Assembly (NCBI RefSeq): GCF_000151105.2 | Contig: NC_014804.1 | Location: 992,001 to 1,056,000, forward strand | Reading direction: 5' to 3' | Source of the DNA: Thermococcus barophilus MP | Lineage (GTDB): Archaea; Methanobacteriota_B; Thermococci; Thermococcales; Thermococcaceae | Length of the DNA: 64,000 nucleotides | Shown here: one piece after another, positions 19,313-27,726 of the stretch | Layout of the letters: every line of letters starts with the position of its first letter | Numbering within the stretch: position 1 is the first letter of the stretch | Position numbers and translations under genes: made by a program | The notes under the pieces: model-generated | What the model was told of the DNA's origin: nothing | The model's input: the letters and a program-made list of their open reading frames with translations, nothing else | The model's database searches: none

Positions 19313-21214
19313 TCAAACAGGCCACTTGAGCTTCTTCCTCTTCTCAATTATTACATTGTATATTGTCTCTGCTGCCTTTACTGGATCCGGTTCAACGTAG
19401 AACTTCCCTCCAAGGAGGTCTTCAATCTCATCCGTGAGGAGCCTGGTAACCTTCTGGCTTCCGAGCACTGGTGGAACTACTCCCAAGTGGGTGAATACAC
19501 CGCTCGCAACGAAGTAAGTTCCAATTGACACTGCTTTTTCGCTCATCCATTCCGGAGCAGAGCCAGCTACTGGCAGGTCTGGAATATCAACGCCCAAAGC
19601 CTCAGCAAGCGCTCCAAGAACAATCAGGATTCTTGAACAGTCAACACAGCTACCCATATGGAGGCATGGCGGAATTCCAAGTGTCTCACACACTGCTCTA
19701 AGTCCCTCTCCTGCCATTTTTGCCGCTTCAGGTGTTAATAATCCATGCATCGCTGCTGCAATTCCCCAGCAACCAGTCCCAACTACCAAGATATCTCTCT
19801 TTATGAGCTCCTTGGTTAACGTTACATGACTGTGGTTGTGCTTGACCTTTGGATTATTACATCCAACAACTCCAACGATTCCTTTAATTGTACCTTCTCT
19901 GAGTGCATTGATGAGAGGTTCGAGCGTTCCCCCAAGGGCTTCAAGGATTGCTTCAACGCTGAAGCCCGCAACAACTTCACTCTTGTGTTTTGGAATGAAG
20001 ACCCTTTCTTTTGGCCTGTTTTGGAAGTTTTCAATTGCAATCTTGACTATCTCCTTAGCTATCTCATCAGCCTTCTCTGGTTTGAACTCTATGTGCACTG
20101 CTCCGGGTATGTGTGCCTTGGGTTCGGTCGTGATTATCTTGGTGTGATAACAGCCGGCTACATCAACCAATGATGGCATTAGGCACTGGTAATCAACGAC
20201 CATAGCTTCAACTGCTCCAGTAATTATTGCCAGCTCCTGCATCAGGAAGTTTCCAGCTGGGGGGATGCCGAGCCTCACTAAGACCTCATTTCCAGTACAG
20301 CACATTCCCGCAACATTCACCCCCTTGGCGCCGTATTTCTTGGCCAATTTCTGCATCTCTTCACTTTGGGCAACTTCGGCTATCTTCATTGACAGTATTG
20401 GGTTATGACCGTGGACAATTATATTCACATAATCTTCTTTGAGAACACCCAAATTTGCAGTAGTCTTAATTGGCTTTGGCGTTCCAAAGAGTATGTCGCT
20501 CAAATAGGTAGCCATCATTGAGCCGCTCCAGCCGTCAGCAAGAGAAGTCCTCACACCGTGAAGAAGGAGTGAAGCTGGATCTGCATCAACACCCATATGG
20601 GTTCTGTGCATACACTCACAGATTTCCCTGTCAATTGCCCTTGGCATGACTCCAAGCCTCTCCCAGACCTTAATCCTCTTCTTAGGTGCCGTCGCCATGA
20701 GCAATTTTAATGGCTCATCGTCAGGCTTTCCGAACTCCAATTCCAAGATATGTGCAACTTCCGAGGCTATTTCACTTTCACTCTTCCCCTCGATATCAAT
20801 GCCAAGAATTTGAGCCAATCCTTTAAGCTTCTCAACATCTGTCAGCCTGTACCCCTTAAACTCTCCTGTTGCTGCTCCTTTAAACACGTGGACGATGTCT
20901 CTTGCATGATCGCTGTGTGCTGCTGCTCCTGCAGCAATCATTCTCAAAATGTTCCTTGCAACTATTGTATCAGCATCTGCTCCACAAACACCTTTTGTTG
21001 GCCCAGCGCCAAATGGGTCGATCCTACATGGACCCATGTTACAGTTTCTACAACAGATTCCCAGAAGACCGAACCCACATTGGGGTTGCTGCTCTAAAAA
21101 GCGGTGCCAAGCGGTCTTCACGCCCTCCTCTTCAGCCTTCTCAATTAGGTTACCAACGCCCTTAGTTTCAGAAACCTGCTTTGCAGGAACCTTAAACTTT
21201 ATATATTCCGCCAT
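19313..21214 (-). CDS. cooS: Carbon monoxide dehydrogenase catalytic subunit (Ni-CODH)
   Basis: Oxidises CO with water to CO2, giving two electrons to CooF. Near residues 45-75, PQCGFGLLGICCRNCNMGPC supplies B- and D-cluster cysteines. C-cluster (Ni-Fe-S) ligands all appear present: His in HGHNP, Cys in CCTGNE, DVAGCYHTK, VGCNNPK, GTGCWGIA and MGSCVDCSR. Length is 633, normal for this class. The ATG at 21214 is six bases after GAGGTG; the GTG at 21223 lies inside that ribosome site. It sits between cooF and cooC. Confidence 0.95.
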   Translation of the reverse strand: MAEYIKFKVPAKQVSETKGVGNLIEKAEEEGVKTAWHRFLEQQPQCGFGLLGICCRNCNMGPCRIDPFGAGPTKGVCGADADTIVARNILRMIAAGAAAHSDHARDIVHVFKGAATGEFKGYRLTDVEKLKGLAQILGIDIEGKSESEIASEVAHILELEFGKPDDEPLKLLMATAPKKRIKVWERLGVMPRAIDREICECMHRTHMGVDADPASLLLHGVRTSLADGWSGSMMATYLSDILFGTPKPIKTTANLGVLKEDYVNIIVHGHNPILSMKIAEVAQSEEMQKLAKKYGAKGVNVAGMCCTGNEVLVRLGIPPAGNFLMQELAIITGAVEAMVVDYQCLMPSLVDVAGCYHTKIITTEPKAHIPGAVHIEFKPEKADEIAKEIVKIAIENFQNRPKERVFIPKHKSEVVAGFSVEAILEALGGTLEPLINALREGTIKGIVGVVGCNNPKVKHNHSHVTLTKELIKRDILVVGTGCWGIAAAMHGLLTPEAAKMAGEGLRAVCETLGIPPCLHMGSCVDCSRILIVLGALAEALGVDIPDLPVAGSAPEWMSEKAVSIGTYFVASGVFTHLGVVPPVLGSQKVTRLLTDEIEDLLGGKFYVEPDPVKAAETIYNVIIEKRKKLKWPV

Positions 21215-21224
21215 CACAACCACC

Positions 21225-21860
21225 TCAATACCACTTAACCTCTAAGTAGGCAGCATAGACATCCATTGGGCTGATTCTCTCTTCCTTTTTCTTTTCCTCA
21301 ACAACTGGCTTCATGTATACAATTCCTGGAACTTTCAAGCCCGAAATTAGTTCCTCCGCTCTTTCTTTTCTAATCTCGTCAAGAATCTCCTCAAGGGTTC
21401 CAAACTTCAATGCCTTGGTGGGGCAAGCTTCTACACATGCCGGCTCCCTGCCTTCCCTAACTCTCTCAATGCATGAATCGCACTTCAGAACAACCTTGTA
21501 CTCTGGCTCATATTTCGGATGTCCAAATGGACATGCCATAACACACATCAAACAGCCAATACACTTGTTGGTGTTGAGTATTACAAAGCCTTCTTCGCTC
21601 TTCTTTATTGCTCCAGTTGGACAAACTTTCATACATGGAGCATCTTCACAGTGCTGACACCTCAGCGGAACATTGAAGAAATCCGCAACTACAACCTTTA
21701 GCCTCGGCTTGGGTGTTGGTTTTTCAAAGATTGCTCCAAATAGTGTTTTGCTCATTGAATGTTCAACGGCACACGCTATTTCACAAGATCTGCATCCCAT
21801 GCACTTCTTTGGATCAATGTAAATTGTTGGTCTCTCCAAACTTGTCTTAAGAAGCGACAT
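21225..21860 (-). CDS. cooF: CODH electron-transfer ferredoxin CooF
   Basis: Polyferredoxin of 211 residues carrying electrons from CooS to the hydrogenase. Four cysteine motifs suggest four 4Fe-4S clusters: CMGCRSCEIACAVEHS, CQHCEDAPCMKVCPTGA, CIGCLMCVMACPFGHP and CDSCIERVREGREPACVEACPTKA-like sequence. The ATG at 21860 follows GAGGTGATAAC; the longer reading from 21953 would run through promoter sequence and an inverted repeat. First gene of the cooF-cooS-cooC-cooT group. Confidence 0.93.
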   Translation of the reverse strand: MSLLKTSLERPTIYIDPKKCMGCRSCEIACAVEHSMSKTLFGAIFEKPTPKPRLKVVVADFFNVPLRCQHCEDAPCMKVCPTGAIKKSEEGFVILNTNKCIGCLMCVMACPFGHPKYEPEYKVVLKCDSCIERVREGREPACVEACPTKALKFGTLEEILDEIRKERAEELISGLKVPGIVYMKPVVEEKKKEERISPMDVYAAYLEVKWY

Positions 21861-21964
21861 TGTTATCACCTCGAAACTTAGGTAAACAAAGGAGATTAAT
21901 AAGGAGACCGTGTTCGGCAAATAACTCAAAAACTTCTTAATTTGTTCATGCACAAGAACACGTT
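21861..21964 (-). promoter_or_regulatory. cooF promoter region with an 18-bp dyad
   Basis: Spacer between corR and cooF. The dyad at 21943-21960, TGTTCATGCACAAGAACA on the plus strand, has TGTTC/GAACA arms and an inner TG/CA pair, with one mismatched position on each side and a two-base centre. It lies 83 bases before cooF and just after the corR stop. TTATTAAT near 21895-21902 (minus strand) is a possible TATA element, which would place the dyad upstream, where an activator would bind. CorR is the natural candidate ligand (inference). Confidence 0.5.
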
Positions 21965-23083
21965 TCAGTATTCATAAAGTGATACTATTGCTTTTTCTCT
22001 TATTTCCCTGTACTCCTTTAAAAGGTCTTTAGCAAACTCCGTCAGAATTGTTATCCCTTTTTTCCTGCCCCCTCTGACAGATATAATCAAAGAAATGCCA
22101 AGTTTTTCTTCGAGACTTCTTATTTTTTCCCAATACGTCGAAGGGGAAACTCCAAGGGCTTTGCATGCAGCTCTAAATGAATTAACCTGGGAAATTAGTT
22201 CTAAAAGTTCCAAAATCTCTCCAGGGATCTCAACACCTTCTTTTGTCACGAATGAGACCCGTATTTTAGGTGAAAGCCCAACAACGTTTCGATTTATTGC
22301 ACAGGGTGAAAAGAGCATTTTTCTAAGGTCATCCTTAGTGATTTTCTTATAATTCACTTCAAATCTTGAAAGTGGACATTTTGAGAAGTTCCCATATGGA
22401 TTCAAGTATAGAGTTTTACAGTTCTCAGCACCTGGAGATGTCAGCAACGTTACTGGATAATTGTCTATGAAGACCTTAATGGCATTGTAGAAATATTTCC
22501 TTCCATAATGAAGACCAATTTCAACGTTTTCTTTTTTCGCAATTTTTTCAAGAAATTTATCTGCATATGGAGATGCGTAAAGCTTTGGTCCTAACGTTAT
22601 CTTTAACCCGTAACTTTTGCATAGTTCAATTGTTGAAAGAATTTCAGCAAAGTCAGAGTTGGAATCCAGCAAAATATACGCCTCAAGATTGTCTATACCC
22701 TGAGAAAGGAGCATTTTTACTGTCTGAAGGTTTGACTTTATGTCCTTATAAGAGGGTATAATTAGAGAAATAAAATCAACGTTTTCAAGAGAAGTTTTGT
22801 TGAGAAAATTTCTTGAGACTGATACTGGAATGAAGAGAGTAAGCTTTTTACAGAGTTCCATAGTTTGCCGGAGTATGATGTCAATCTTTGGATGGAGGAG
22901 AGGATTTGGGCATGTCAAAAGCCCTTCATCAAATCTAAAATCCTCAAGGTGAGAGCTGAGTATTTCTAATGCCTCAAGAGGGAGCATTATTCCAGCGCAA
23001 CCAAATTTCTCTTTCCAAGGACATATCAGACAACTACTGTCACATTTGCTTGAAGGCTGAACTGCTAAAATGCTCATATCCAT
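21965..23083 (-). CDS. corR: CO-responsive regulator CorR: Cys-rich N-terminal region plus winged-helix domain
   Basis: About 372 residues. The C-terminal 90 or so residues are a LysR/ModE-like winged helix (NSFRAACKALGVSPSTYWEK, then an IISVRGGRKKG wing). T. onnurineus CorR, with such a DNA-binding domain, activates the CODH cluster with CorQ. The N-terminal part holds Cys14-X3-Cys18-X2-Cys21 (CDSSCLICPW), the spacing of radical-SAM 4Fe-4S sites, and later cysteines (GAENC, FSKC, LFSPC) as in auxiliary cluster domains. Start: the corQ TGA overlaps the ATG at 23083; GTG at 23086 or ATG at 23077 are alternatives. Confidence 0.82.
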   Translation of the reverse strand: MDMSILAVQPSSKCDSSCLICPWKEKFGCAGIMLPLEALEILSSHLEDFRFDEGLLTCPNPLLHPKIDIILRQTMELCKKLTLFIPVSVSRNFLNKTSLENVDFISLIIPSYKDIKSNLQTVKMLLSQGIDNLEAYILLDSNSDFAEILSTIELCKSYGLKITLGPKLYASPYADKFLEKIAKKENVEIGLHYGRKYFYNAIKVFIDNYPVTLLTSPGAENCKTLYLNPYGNFSKCPLSRFEVNYKKITKDDLRKMLFSPCAINRNVVGLSPKIRVSFVTKEGVEIPGEILELLELISQVNSFRAACKALGVSPSTYWEKIRSLEEKLGISLIISVRGGRKKGITILTEFAKDLLKEYREIREKAIVSLYEY

Positions 23084-23643
23084 CACTCGAATATCACTTC
23101 AAATCCACAGAAAGAATTGCCAAGTCCCCAGCAGTAGATTTCACGAGTTACGTTCTTTCCAACGAGTTCTTCCATGACACCTTGAATAAGCCCTGCTTCA
23201 AAGTCACATAGGGTTCTGCCAATAGGAGGTGCTCGGTAACAACTGATACATTCATATATATTCACTTTCATCTTGCTGAATGACTCGTCTACAATGTCAA
23301 GAAGCCCTATTTTTTGATTTAGAAAGACTTTTGGCAGGTCATCAATGCTCCTAATCTCTCCAGTTTCTATCAATCTGCGAGCCAGATTATACCCTGCACC
23401 TCTCAAAATTAGAGTTCTCAAAGACGGGCTGTATTCAAGCATGCCATAAGAAACCATTCTGAATGTCCTCACGTATTCCCTATCCTCTGGAGAGATTTTC
23501 ACGAAAAACGGACGTACAACATTGAAGTAATTTTCCGGGGTTAGTCTAATCTCTTCTCTATGTTTCCTTTTGCTTTTAACCTCCTCTTTGTAAATTTTCC
23601 TCCACTTTTCTATTAGAACACTAATATCTTCCATACCAACCAT
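23083..23643 (-). CDS. corQ: CO-responsive regulator CorQ, V4R (4-vinyl reductase) domain protein
   Basis: 186 residues. The C-terminal half is a V4R-type small-molecule or metal-binding domain with cysteines at 132, 135, 146, 171 and 179 (YECISCYR, RTLCDFEAG, EIYCWGLGNSFCG). The T. onnurineus homologue works with CorR to switch on the CODH cluster in response to CO. A helical, basic N-terminus (residues 10-35) precedes the domain. First gene of the corQR pair, overlapping corR by one base. The ATG at 23634 is an alternative start. Confidence 0.82.
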   Translation of the reverse strand: MVGMEDISVLIEKWRKIYKEEVKSKRKHREEIRLTPENYFNVVRPFFVKISPEDREYVRTFRMVSYGMLEYSPSLRTLILRGAGYNLARRLIETGEIRSIDDLPKVFLNQKIGLLDIVDESFSKMKVNIYECISCYRAPPIGRTLCDFEAGLIQGVMEELVGKNVTREIYCWGLGNSFCGFEVIFE

Positions 23644-23672
23644 CTAATGAAATTATTTGCATACATCACTTT

Positions 23673-23694
23673 AAGATTTTTGGTCACAAATCTT
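23673..23694. promoter_or_regulatory. Perfect 7-bp inverted repeat between corQ and sfsA
   Basis: AAGATTT and AAATCTT arms are separated by eight bases (TTGGTCAC). The element lies 30 bases upstream of the corQ start and about 28 before the likely sfsA start, in the divergent promoter region. It differs from the cooF dyad. It could be an autoregulatory operator of corQR or a site for the sfsA promoter. Confidence 0.4.
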
Positions 23695-23721
23695 TTCAAT
23701 GAAGAGATTCAACTGATTTCT

Positions 23722-24417
23722 GTGATACTCCTAAAGCTTCCCATCATTGAAGGAGAGTTCATTAAAAGGATAAACAGATTTGTTGGGTTGGTCAGAATAA
23801 GAGGTGAAGTCAAAAAAGCTCTTATAACAAACACTGGTCGCTTAGAGGAATTTATGATTAAAGGTAGAAAGTGCTTCTGTATTCCAAAACAAGGAGGAAA
23901 AACAGACTTTATTTTAGTTGCATTTGAAGATAAAAATTCGAAGGGAGCGGTAATTGATACAAGAACTCAAGCAAAAGCATTTGAGAGGGCTGCAGAGCTT
24001 GGATTAATTTCATGGCTGAAAGATTGCTACATTAAAAAGAGGGAAGTCAAAGTTGGAGCTTCTCGACTGGACTACCTTTTAGAGTGCAGTGGAGAAGAAA
24101 TTTGGGTTGAAATGAAAAGTGCTGTGCTTAGAGAAGGAGAATATGCAATGTATCCCGACTGTCCGAGCTTAAGAGGTCAGAAGCACATCAGAGAGCTCAT
24201 AAAACTCCGAGAGGAGGGTAAAAGAGCTATGATTGTTTTTATTGGTGCTTTGCCAGAGGTTAGGAAGTTTAAGCCTTATGCCAAAGGTGATCCGAAAATT
24301 GCAAGGCTTTTAAAGGAAGCAAAAGCTAAAGGAGTTGAAATAAGAGCTTTGAGTATAGCTCTCTTACCCTCAGGAGAAGTTGTTCTTGAAAGAGATAATC
24401 TTGAGGTTGAAATTTAG
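23722..24417 (+). CDS. sfsA: SfsA-family protein
   Basis: Member of the sugar fermentation stimulation protein A family, whose members have a PD-(D/E)xK-like nuclease core and an OB-like N-terminus; cellular role in archaea is unclear. Visible blocks are EGEFIKRINRFVGLV near the N-terminus, GASRLDYLLE, EIWVEMKSAVLRE and YPDCPSLRGQKHIREL, with the acidic and Lys residues of the nuclease-like site. The family usually starts just before the EGEF block, so the GTG at 23722 is preferred (231 residues); an ATG at 23647 would add 25 atypical residues through the promoter. The start is not certain. Confidence 0.85.
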   Translation: MILLKLPIIEGEFIKRINRFVGLVRIRGEVKKALITNTGRLEEFMIKGRKCFCIPKQGGKTDFILVAFEDKNSKGAVIDTRTQAKAFERAAELGLISWLKDCYIKKREVKVGASRLDYLLECSGEEIWVEMKSAVLREGEYAMYPDCPSLRGQKHIRELIKLREEGKRAMIVFIGALPEVRKFKPYAKGDPKIARLLKEAKAKGVEIRALSIALLPSGEVVLERDNLEVEI

Positions 24418-24490
24418 GAGAGTTTTTAAAGCCCATAGAGCTTAACACTTCTTAGGGGATAACACCCCAAGCTTAAAAGAGGTGTCTGGA

Positions 24491-25354
24491 ATGACGATTG
24501 TGGATGTTAGAATTTTAGTTGAAGGTGCGAGCGACGTTGAGGTTGTTAGCAAAGCTCTGCAAGGTCTTGCATTGGGGAGTGAATACAACATAACGATTTC
24601 CTCAATAATTCCAACGACGAATTTAGAAATTGCAAAAAGCGCAGCTGCTGGAGCGGATTTATTAATAATAGCAACTGATGCCGATAGAGTTGGGAGGGAA
24701 CTTGCAGACAGGCTTTTCAGAGAGCTCAGCGAATTAGTTGGACATGTTGAGAGGATGAAAATCCCTCTTGGGCATGACTTAGAGCATATAGATGTCGAGC
24801 TTGTGAGGAAAGAGCTCAAAAATACTCTCGTGAGAGCAGGATTGAAGAGTCTGCAGCTTCTCCCGGAGTATATGGCTCTCAGAAATCAGTTGCTTGACTT
24901 AAAGGGAAAATACGATATGCTTGAACAAGAGAAACACAGCCTCGAAAATCAGCTGCAGGAAATTGAGCAGAAATATGAAGAACTTAAGCAAGAATATCAG
25001 AGGTTAAAAGATGAAAATGAAAACTTAAAAATACTCCTTGACAAGAGAAGCAACTTGGTGAAGATTGAAGAGGCTTGGAAGCAGATTTTTCCAGGGGAGG
25101 CGGTTCCAAACGAAGAAATCATAGGGAAAGCCGTTGAAAGGCTCGGGTTACAGGGTAGGGTAATTGTCGGTCAAGGATACATTTACGCAGAGGAGGAACG
25201 GCTGATTGAAGAGCTCTTAAAGATTGTATATCTTACCATGACAATTGCAAAACCAGAAGGACGAGAACCACCAGAAGAAAGAGCTGATGAAAGTGAGAGA
25301 ATAGAAGAGACTAAAGAAACTGAGGTCTTTCATGAAAAAATAGAAGAGCTTTGA
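24491..25354 (+). CDS. Toprim-domain protein with long coiled coil
   Basis: About 287 residues. The N-terminal 110 residues are a Toprim fold: VRILVEGASDVEVV with the catalytic-type Glu and LLIIATDADRVGRELA with the DxD. Residues about 120-190 are a continuous coiled coil (LEQEKHSLENQLQEIEQKYEELK). The C-terminal tail is very rich in Glu. The ATG follows GAGGTG six bases upstream. Such Toprim/coiled-coil proteins occur across Thermococcales; the substrate is unknown. Next gene is xerA, 27 bases on, perhaps co-transcribed. Confidence 0.75.
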   Translation: MTIVDVRILVEGASDVEVVSKALQGLALGSEYNITISSIIPTTNLEIAKSAAAGADLLIIATDADRVGRELADRLFRELSELVGHVERMKIPLGHDLEHIDVELVRKELKNTLVRAGLKSLQLLPEYMALRNQLLDLKGKYDMLEQEKHSLENQLQEIEQKYEELKQEYQRLKDENENLKILLDKRSNLVKIEEAWKQIFPGEAVPNEEIIGKAVERLGLQGRVIVGQGYIYAEEERLIEELLKIVYLTMTIAKPEGREPPEERADESERIEETKETEVFHEKIEEL

Positions 25355-25381
25355 TTTCTATATTTTATTTTGTGATGCTCT

Positions 25382-26212
25382 ATGAACATTGAAGAATTTG
25401 AAATGTATCTTGAATTAGAAGGCAAAAGCCAGAATACAGTTAGGATGTATTCCTATTATGTGAAAAAATTCTTAGAAGAAGGAAATGATTTAAACGCCCG
25501 CTCTGCCCTTCGCTTCTTGGCAGTGCTTAAAAGGAGTGGATATTCAAATAAAAGTTTAAATCTCGTTGTTCAAGCATTAAAAGCCTACTTTAGGTTTGAA
25601 GGGCTTGAAGAGGAAGCTAAGAAAATAAAATCTCCGAAAGTCCCCAGAAGCTTACCAAAAAGTTTAACAAAAGAGGAAGTGAAGAAACTCCTAAGTGTAA
25701 TTCCACCAACAAGGAAGAGGGACAGGCTTATTGTATTACTGCTCTACGGCTCTGGACTTAGAGTAAGCGAGCTCTGCAATTTAAAAATCAATGACGTTGA
25801 CTTTAAGCGCTCTTTAATCATCGTCAGAGGCGGGAAAGGCGGAAAAGATAGGATAGTACCAGTTCCAGGAGCTCTCCTCAAAGAGATTGAAGATTACTTA
25901 AAAATGAGAAATGACGACAGTGAATATCTGCTTGTTGAAGAAAGAAGAAGCAGAAAAGACAGGCTCTCACCAAAAACAGTATGGTACATTCTCAACAAAT
26001 ATGGAAAAAAAGCCGGGATCAAGGTAACCCCCCACATGCTCAGGCACAGCTTTGCTACCCACATGCTCGAAAACGGGATTGATATTAGGGTCATTCAGGA
26101 AATCCTTGGACATTCAAACCTCTCAACGACCCAAATCTACACCAAAGTAACAGTTGAACACTTAAGGAGAGCACAAGAAAAGGCAAAGCTAATTGAGAGT
26201 TTGATAGAATAA
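25382..26212 (+). CDS. xerA: Tyrosine recombinase XerA
   Basis: Chromosome-dimer resolving integrase, 276 residues, acting at an archaeal dif site. The N-terminal SAM-like domain spans about 1-85. Catalytic residues visible: Arg127 in [12 protein letters not shown], Lys near 152, His218 and Arg221 in [12 protein letters not shown], His244 in LGHSNLSTT and Tyr253 in IYTKV. Full length and all five or six active-site residues indicate the housekeeping enzyme, not a decayed integrase. I could not find a dif site next to the gene. Confidence 0.92.
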   Translation: MNIEEFEMYLELEGKSQNTVRMYSYYVKKFLEEGNDLNARSALRFLAVLKRSGYSNKSLNLVVQALKAYFRFEGLEEEAKKIKSPKVPRSLPKSLTKEEVKKLLSVIPPTRKRDRLIVLLLYGSGLRVSELCNLKINDVDFKRSLIIVRGGKGGKDRIVPVPGALLKEIEDYLKMRNDDSEYLLVEERRSRKDRLSPKTVWYILNKYGKKAGIKVTPHMLRHSFATHMLENGIDIRVIQEILGHSNLSTTQIYTKVTVEHLRRAQEKAKLIESLIE

Positions 26213-26232
26213 AGCATTTAGGTCAAACAAAT

Positions 26233-27615
26233 CTAATACATCCCCTTTCTTCTCAATAAGGCGAGGTAGCTCGTAAATGCCCCTGCTGAAATAGTATCTC
26301 CAAGACCTACTGTTGATACTGGATTTTTAACCAGCCTTGTTGGGATGATAACAATCTTATATTCCCTCGTTCTCAATTTTCTTTTTGCCTCCTCAAACCT
26401 AAGCTTCACGAATTCGCCATATTCATTATACGGCACTCTCAAGCCTACTTTAAAGTCCTCTGGACTCTTTATGTCTCCAAGAGAAGCTCTTGCTGCTGCG
26501 AGTGTTGTTGCAATCTCCAAACTCTGCCTAAGCTCATCTTCGCTGAGCGGGTTGTCTTTGTGGGTAATGTACATAAGATAGTAGATTGTATGAATCTGCA
26601 AAATTTCGAGATTGAGCTCATCAAGAATAATCTTCCCACCCAAAACGGTATCTTCAATTCTGTTGTAGTTAAAAATCCTATCTGCAAGCTTTGGATATCC
26701 AAGAGAATTTAAAATGTGAGCAATCTCTGATTCATCCATCCCAACGCTATCAGCTAAGGGAAAGATGTTGTAGATAACCTTCTTTCTCAGCTCTCTGTCC
26801 TGAATTGATGCAAACTCCACATGGATTTTGATGTCCTTGTTTTTCTTAAGAAGTCTTATATCTTCCTTTGCCTTCCTTAAGTAATAGTTGGCATCTTTTC
26901 CATCAGAATATCGTTTTTTAATTCCCTGATATCCAGATAAAATGGCACCATCTACAAGCTCACCAATTTTCGGTAAAAATGGCTTTAGGTCTTCTTTGGT
27001 CTCAATCCTAATGCTCTCAAAACGGGAAGCAACAATAAAGCGGCCAGAATGGGGAACTTCTATAACCTCATTACCCAGCTTAAATCTTGTTCCTTTTCTA
27101 AATTCAAAAATCCTGTTCACCTTTACGGGATCATTCTCACGATAAGCTTCAATCGGCTTCTTCAAAACCAGCTCTCCATTCTCAACAACAGGATAAAGAA
27201 GATTTGGCTTGTTAACAAACATTTGAGCCTGTCTCTTAGCTAAAATGGGGGAGTATGCTATAACTTTTTTAAAATCAAGATTAGCAAGAAGGTTGGCAAT
27301 GATTCCAACTTGACCTCCAATCCTCTCCACATTGTACTTAAATCTCTCATCAAACCATGTATGCATTTCTTCATTTACAAGAGGAACAGCCATAGGCTTT
27401 CCAGTTTTTAGAGCATGAATAAGACGAGCAACGAAATCAATTGGCTCGTTGATTTCTCTCGGATAATCCTCCATCCTTCTCCTTACGTTCTCTGATCCAA
27501 GCTCTCTGATCAGCTTTTCAATGTGCTCCTTTCTGAGGTAAACTATTGCATCCACGTTAACATTGTACGCTAAGTACAAGCTGAGCTTTTGGGCATCTTG
27601 AAAAACATCAATCAT
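26233..27615 (-). CDS. pfkC: ADP-dependent phosphofructokinase
   Basis: Phosphorylates fructose 6-phosphate with ADP as donor in the modified Embden-Meyerhof pathway of Thermococcales. 460 residues, ribokinase-like fold. Closely matches the remembered P. furiosus enzyme, with EYPREINEP-like, KTGKPMAVPLVNEE, DGAILSGYQG, IKIHVEFASIQDR and the C-terminal NPVSTVGLGDTISAG, whose Asp is the catalytic base. The ATG at 27615 follows GAGGGTGAT; a GTG at 27624 overlaps that site. Confidence 0.95.
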   Translation of the reverse strand: MIDVFQDAQKLSLYLAYNVNVDAIVYLRKEHIEKLIRELGSENVRRRMEDYPREINEPIDFVARLIHALKTGKPMAVPLVNEEMHTWFDERFKYNVERIGGQVGIIANLLANLDFKKVIAYSPILAKRQAQMFVNKPNLLYPVVENGELVLKKPIEAYRENDPVKVNRIFEFRKGTRFKLGNEVIEVPHSGRFIVASRFESIRIETKEDLKPFLPKIGELVDGAILSGYQGIKKRYSDGKDANYYLRKAKEDIRLLKKNKDIKIHVEFASIQDRELRKKVIYNIFPLADSVGMDESEIAHILNSLGYPKLADRIFNYNRIEDTVLGGKIILDELNLEILQIHTIYYLMYITHKDNPLSEDELRQSLEIATTLAAARASLGDIKSPEDFKVGLRVPYNEYGEFVKLRFEEAKRKLRTREYKIVIIPTRLVKNPVSTVGLGDTISAGAFTSYLALLRRKGMY

Positions 27616-27618
27616 TGG

Positions 27619-27635
27619 TATCACCCTCGGTGAAT
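27619..27635. promoter_or_regulatory. Possible Thermococcales glycolytic motif (TGM) at pfkC
   Basis: TATCAC-CCTCG-GTGAAT resembles the TGM consensus TATCAC-N5-GTGATA bound by the sugar-responsive regulator (Tgr/TrmBL1): the first half is exact, the second is off at the end. It lies at the predicted transcription and translation start, where the regulator represses glycolytic genes. It overlaps the ribosome binding site, which by itself explains part of the match. Confidence 0.45.
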
Positions 27636-27726
27636 ACTAATCCAAAGTTAAGGATTCTGTTTAAAATGTTTTCGCTGTAATCACTGGATAAATGTCAAAT
27701 CGAACCAAGGGAGAAATAGAAAAAGT

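Noticed and set aside
21861-21953. CooF start at 21953 giving 31 extra residues
   Set aside because: Extension is hydrophobic, includes the regulatory dyad region and lacks a ribosome site; 21860 has GAGGTGATAAC.
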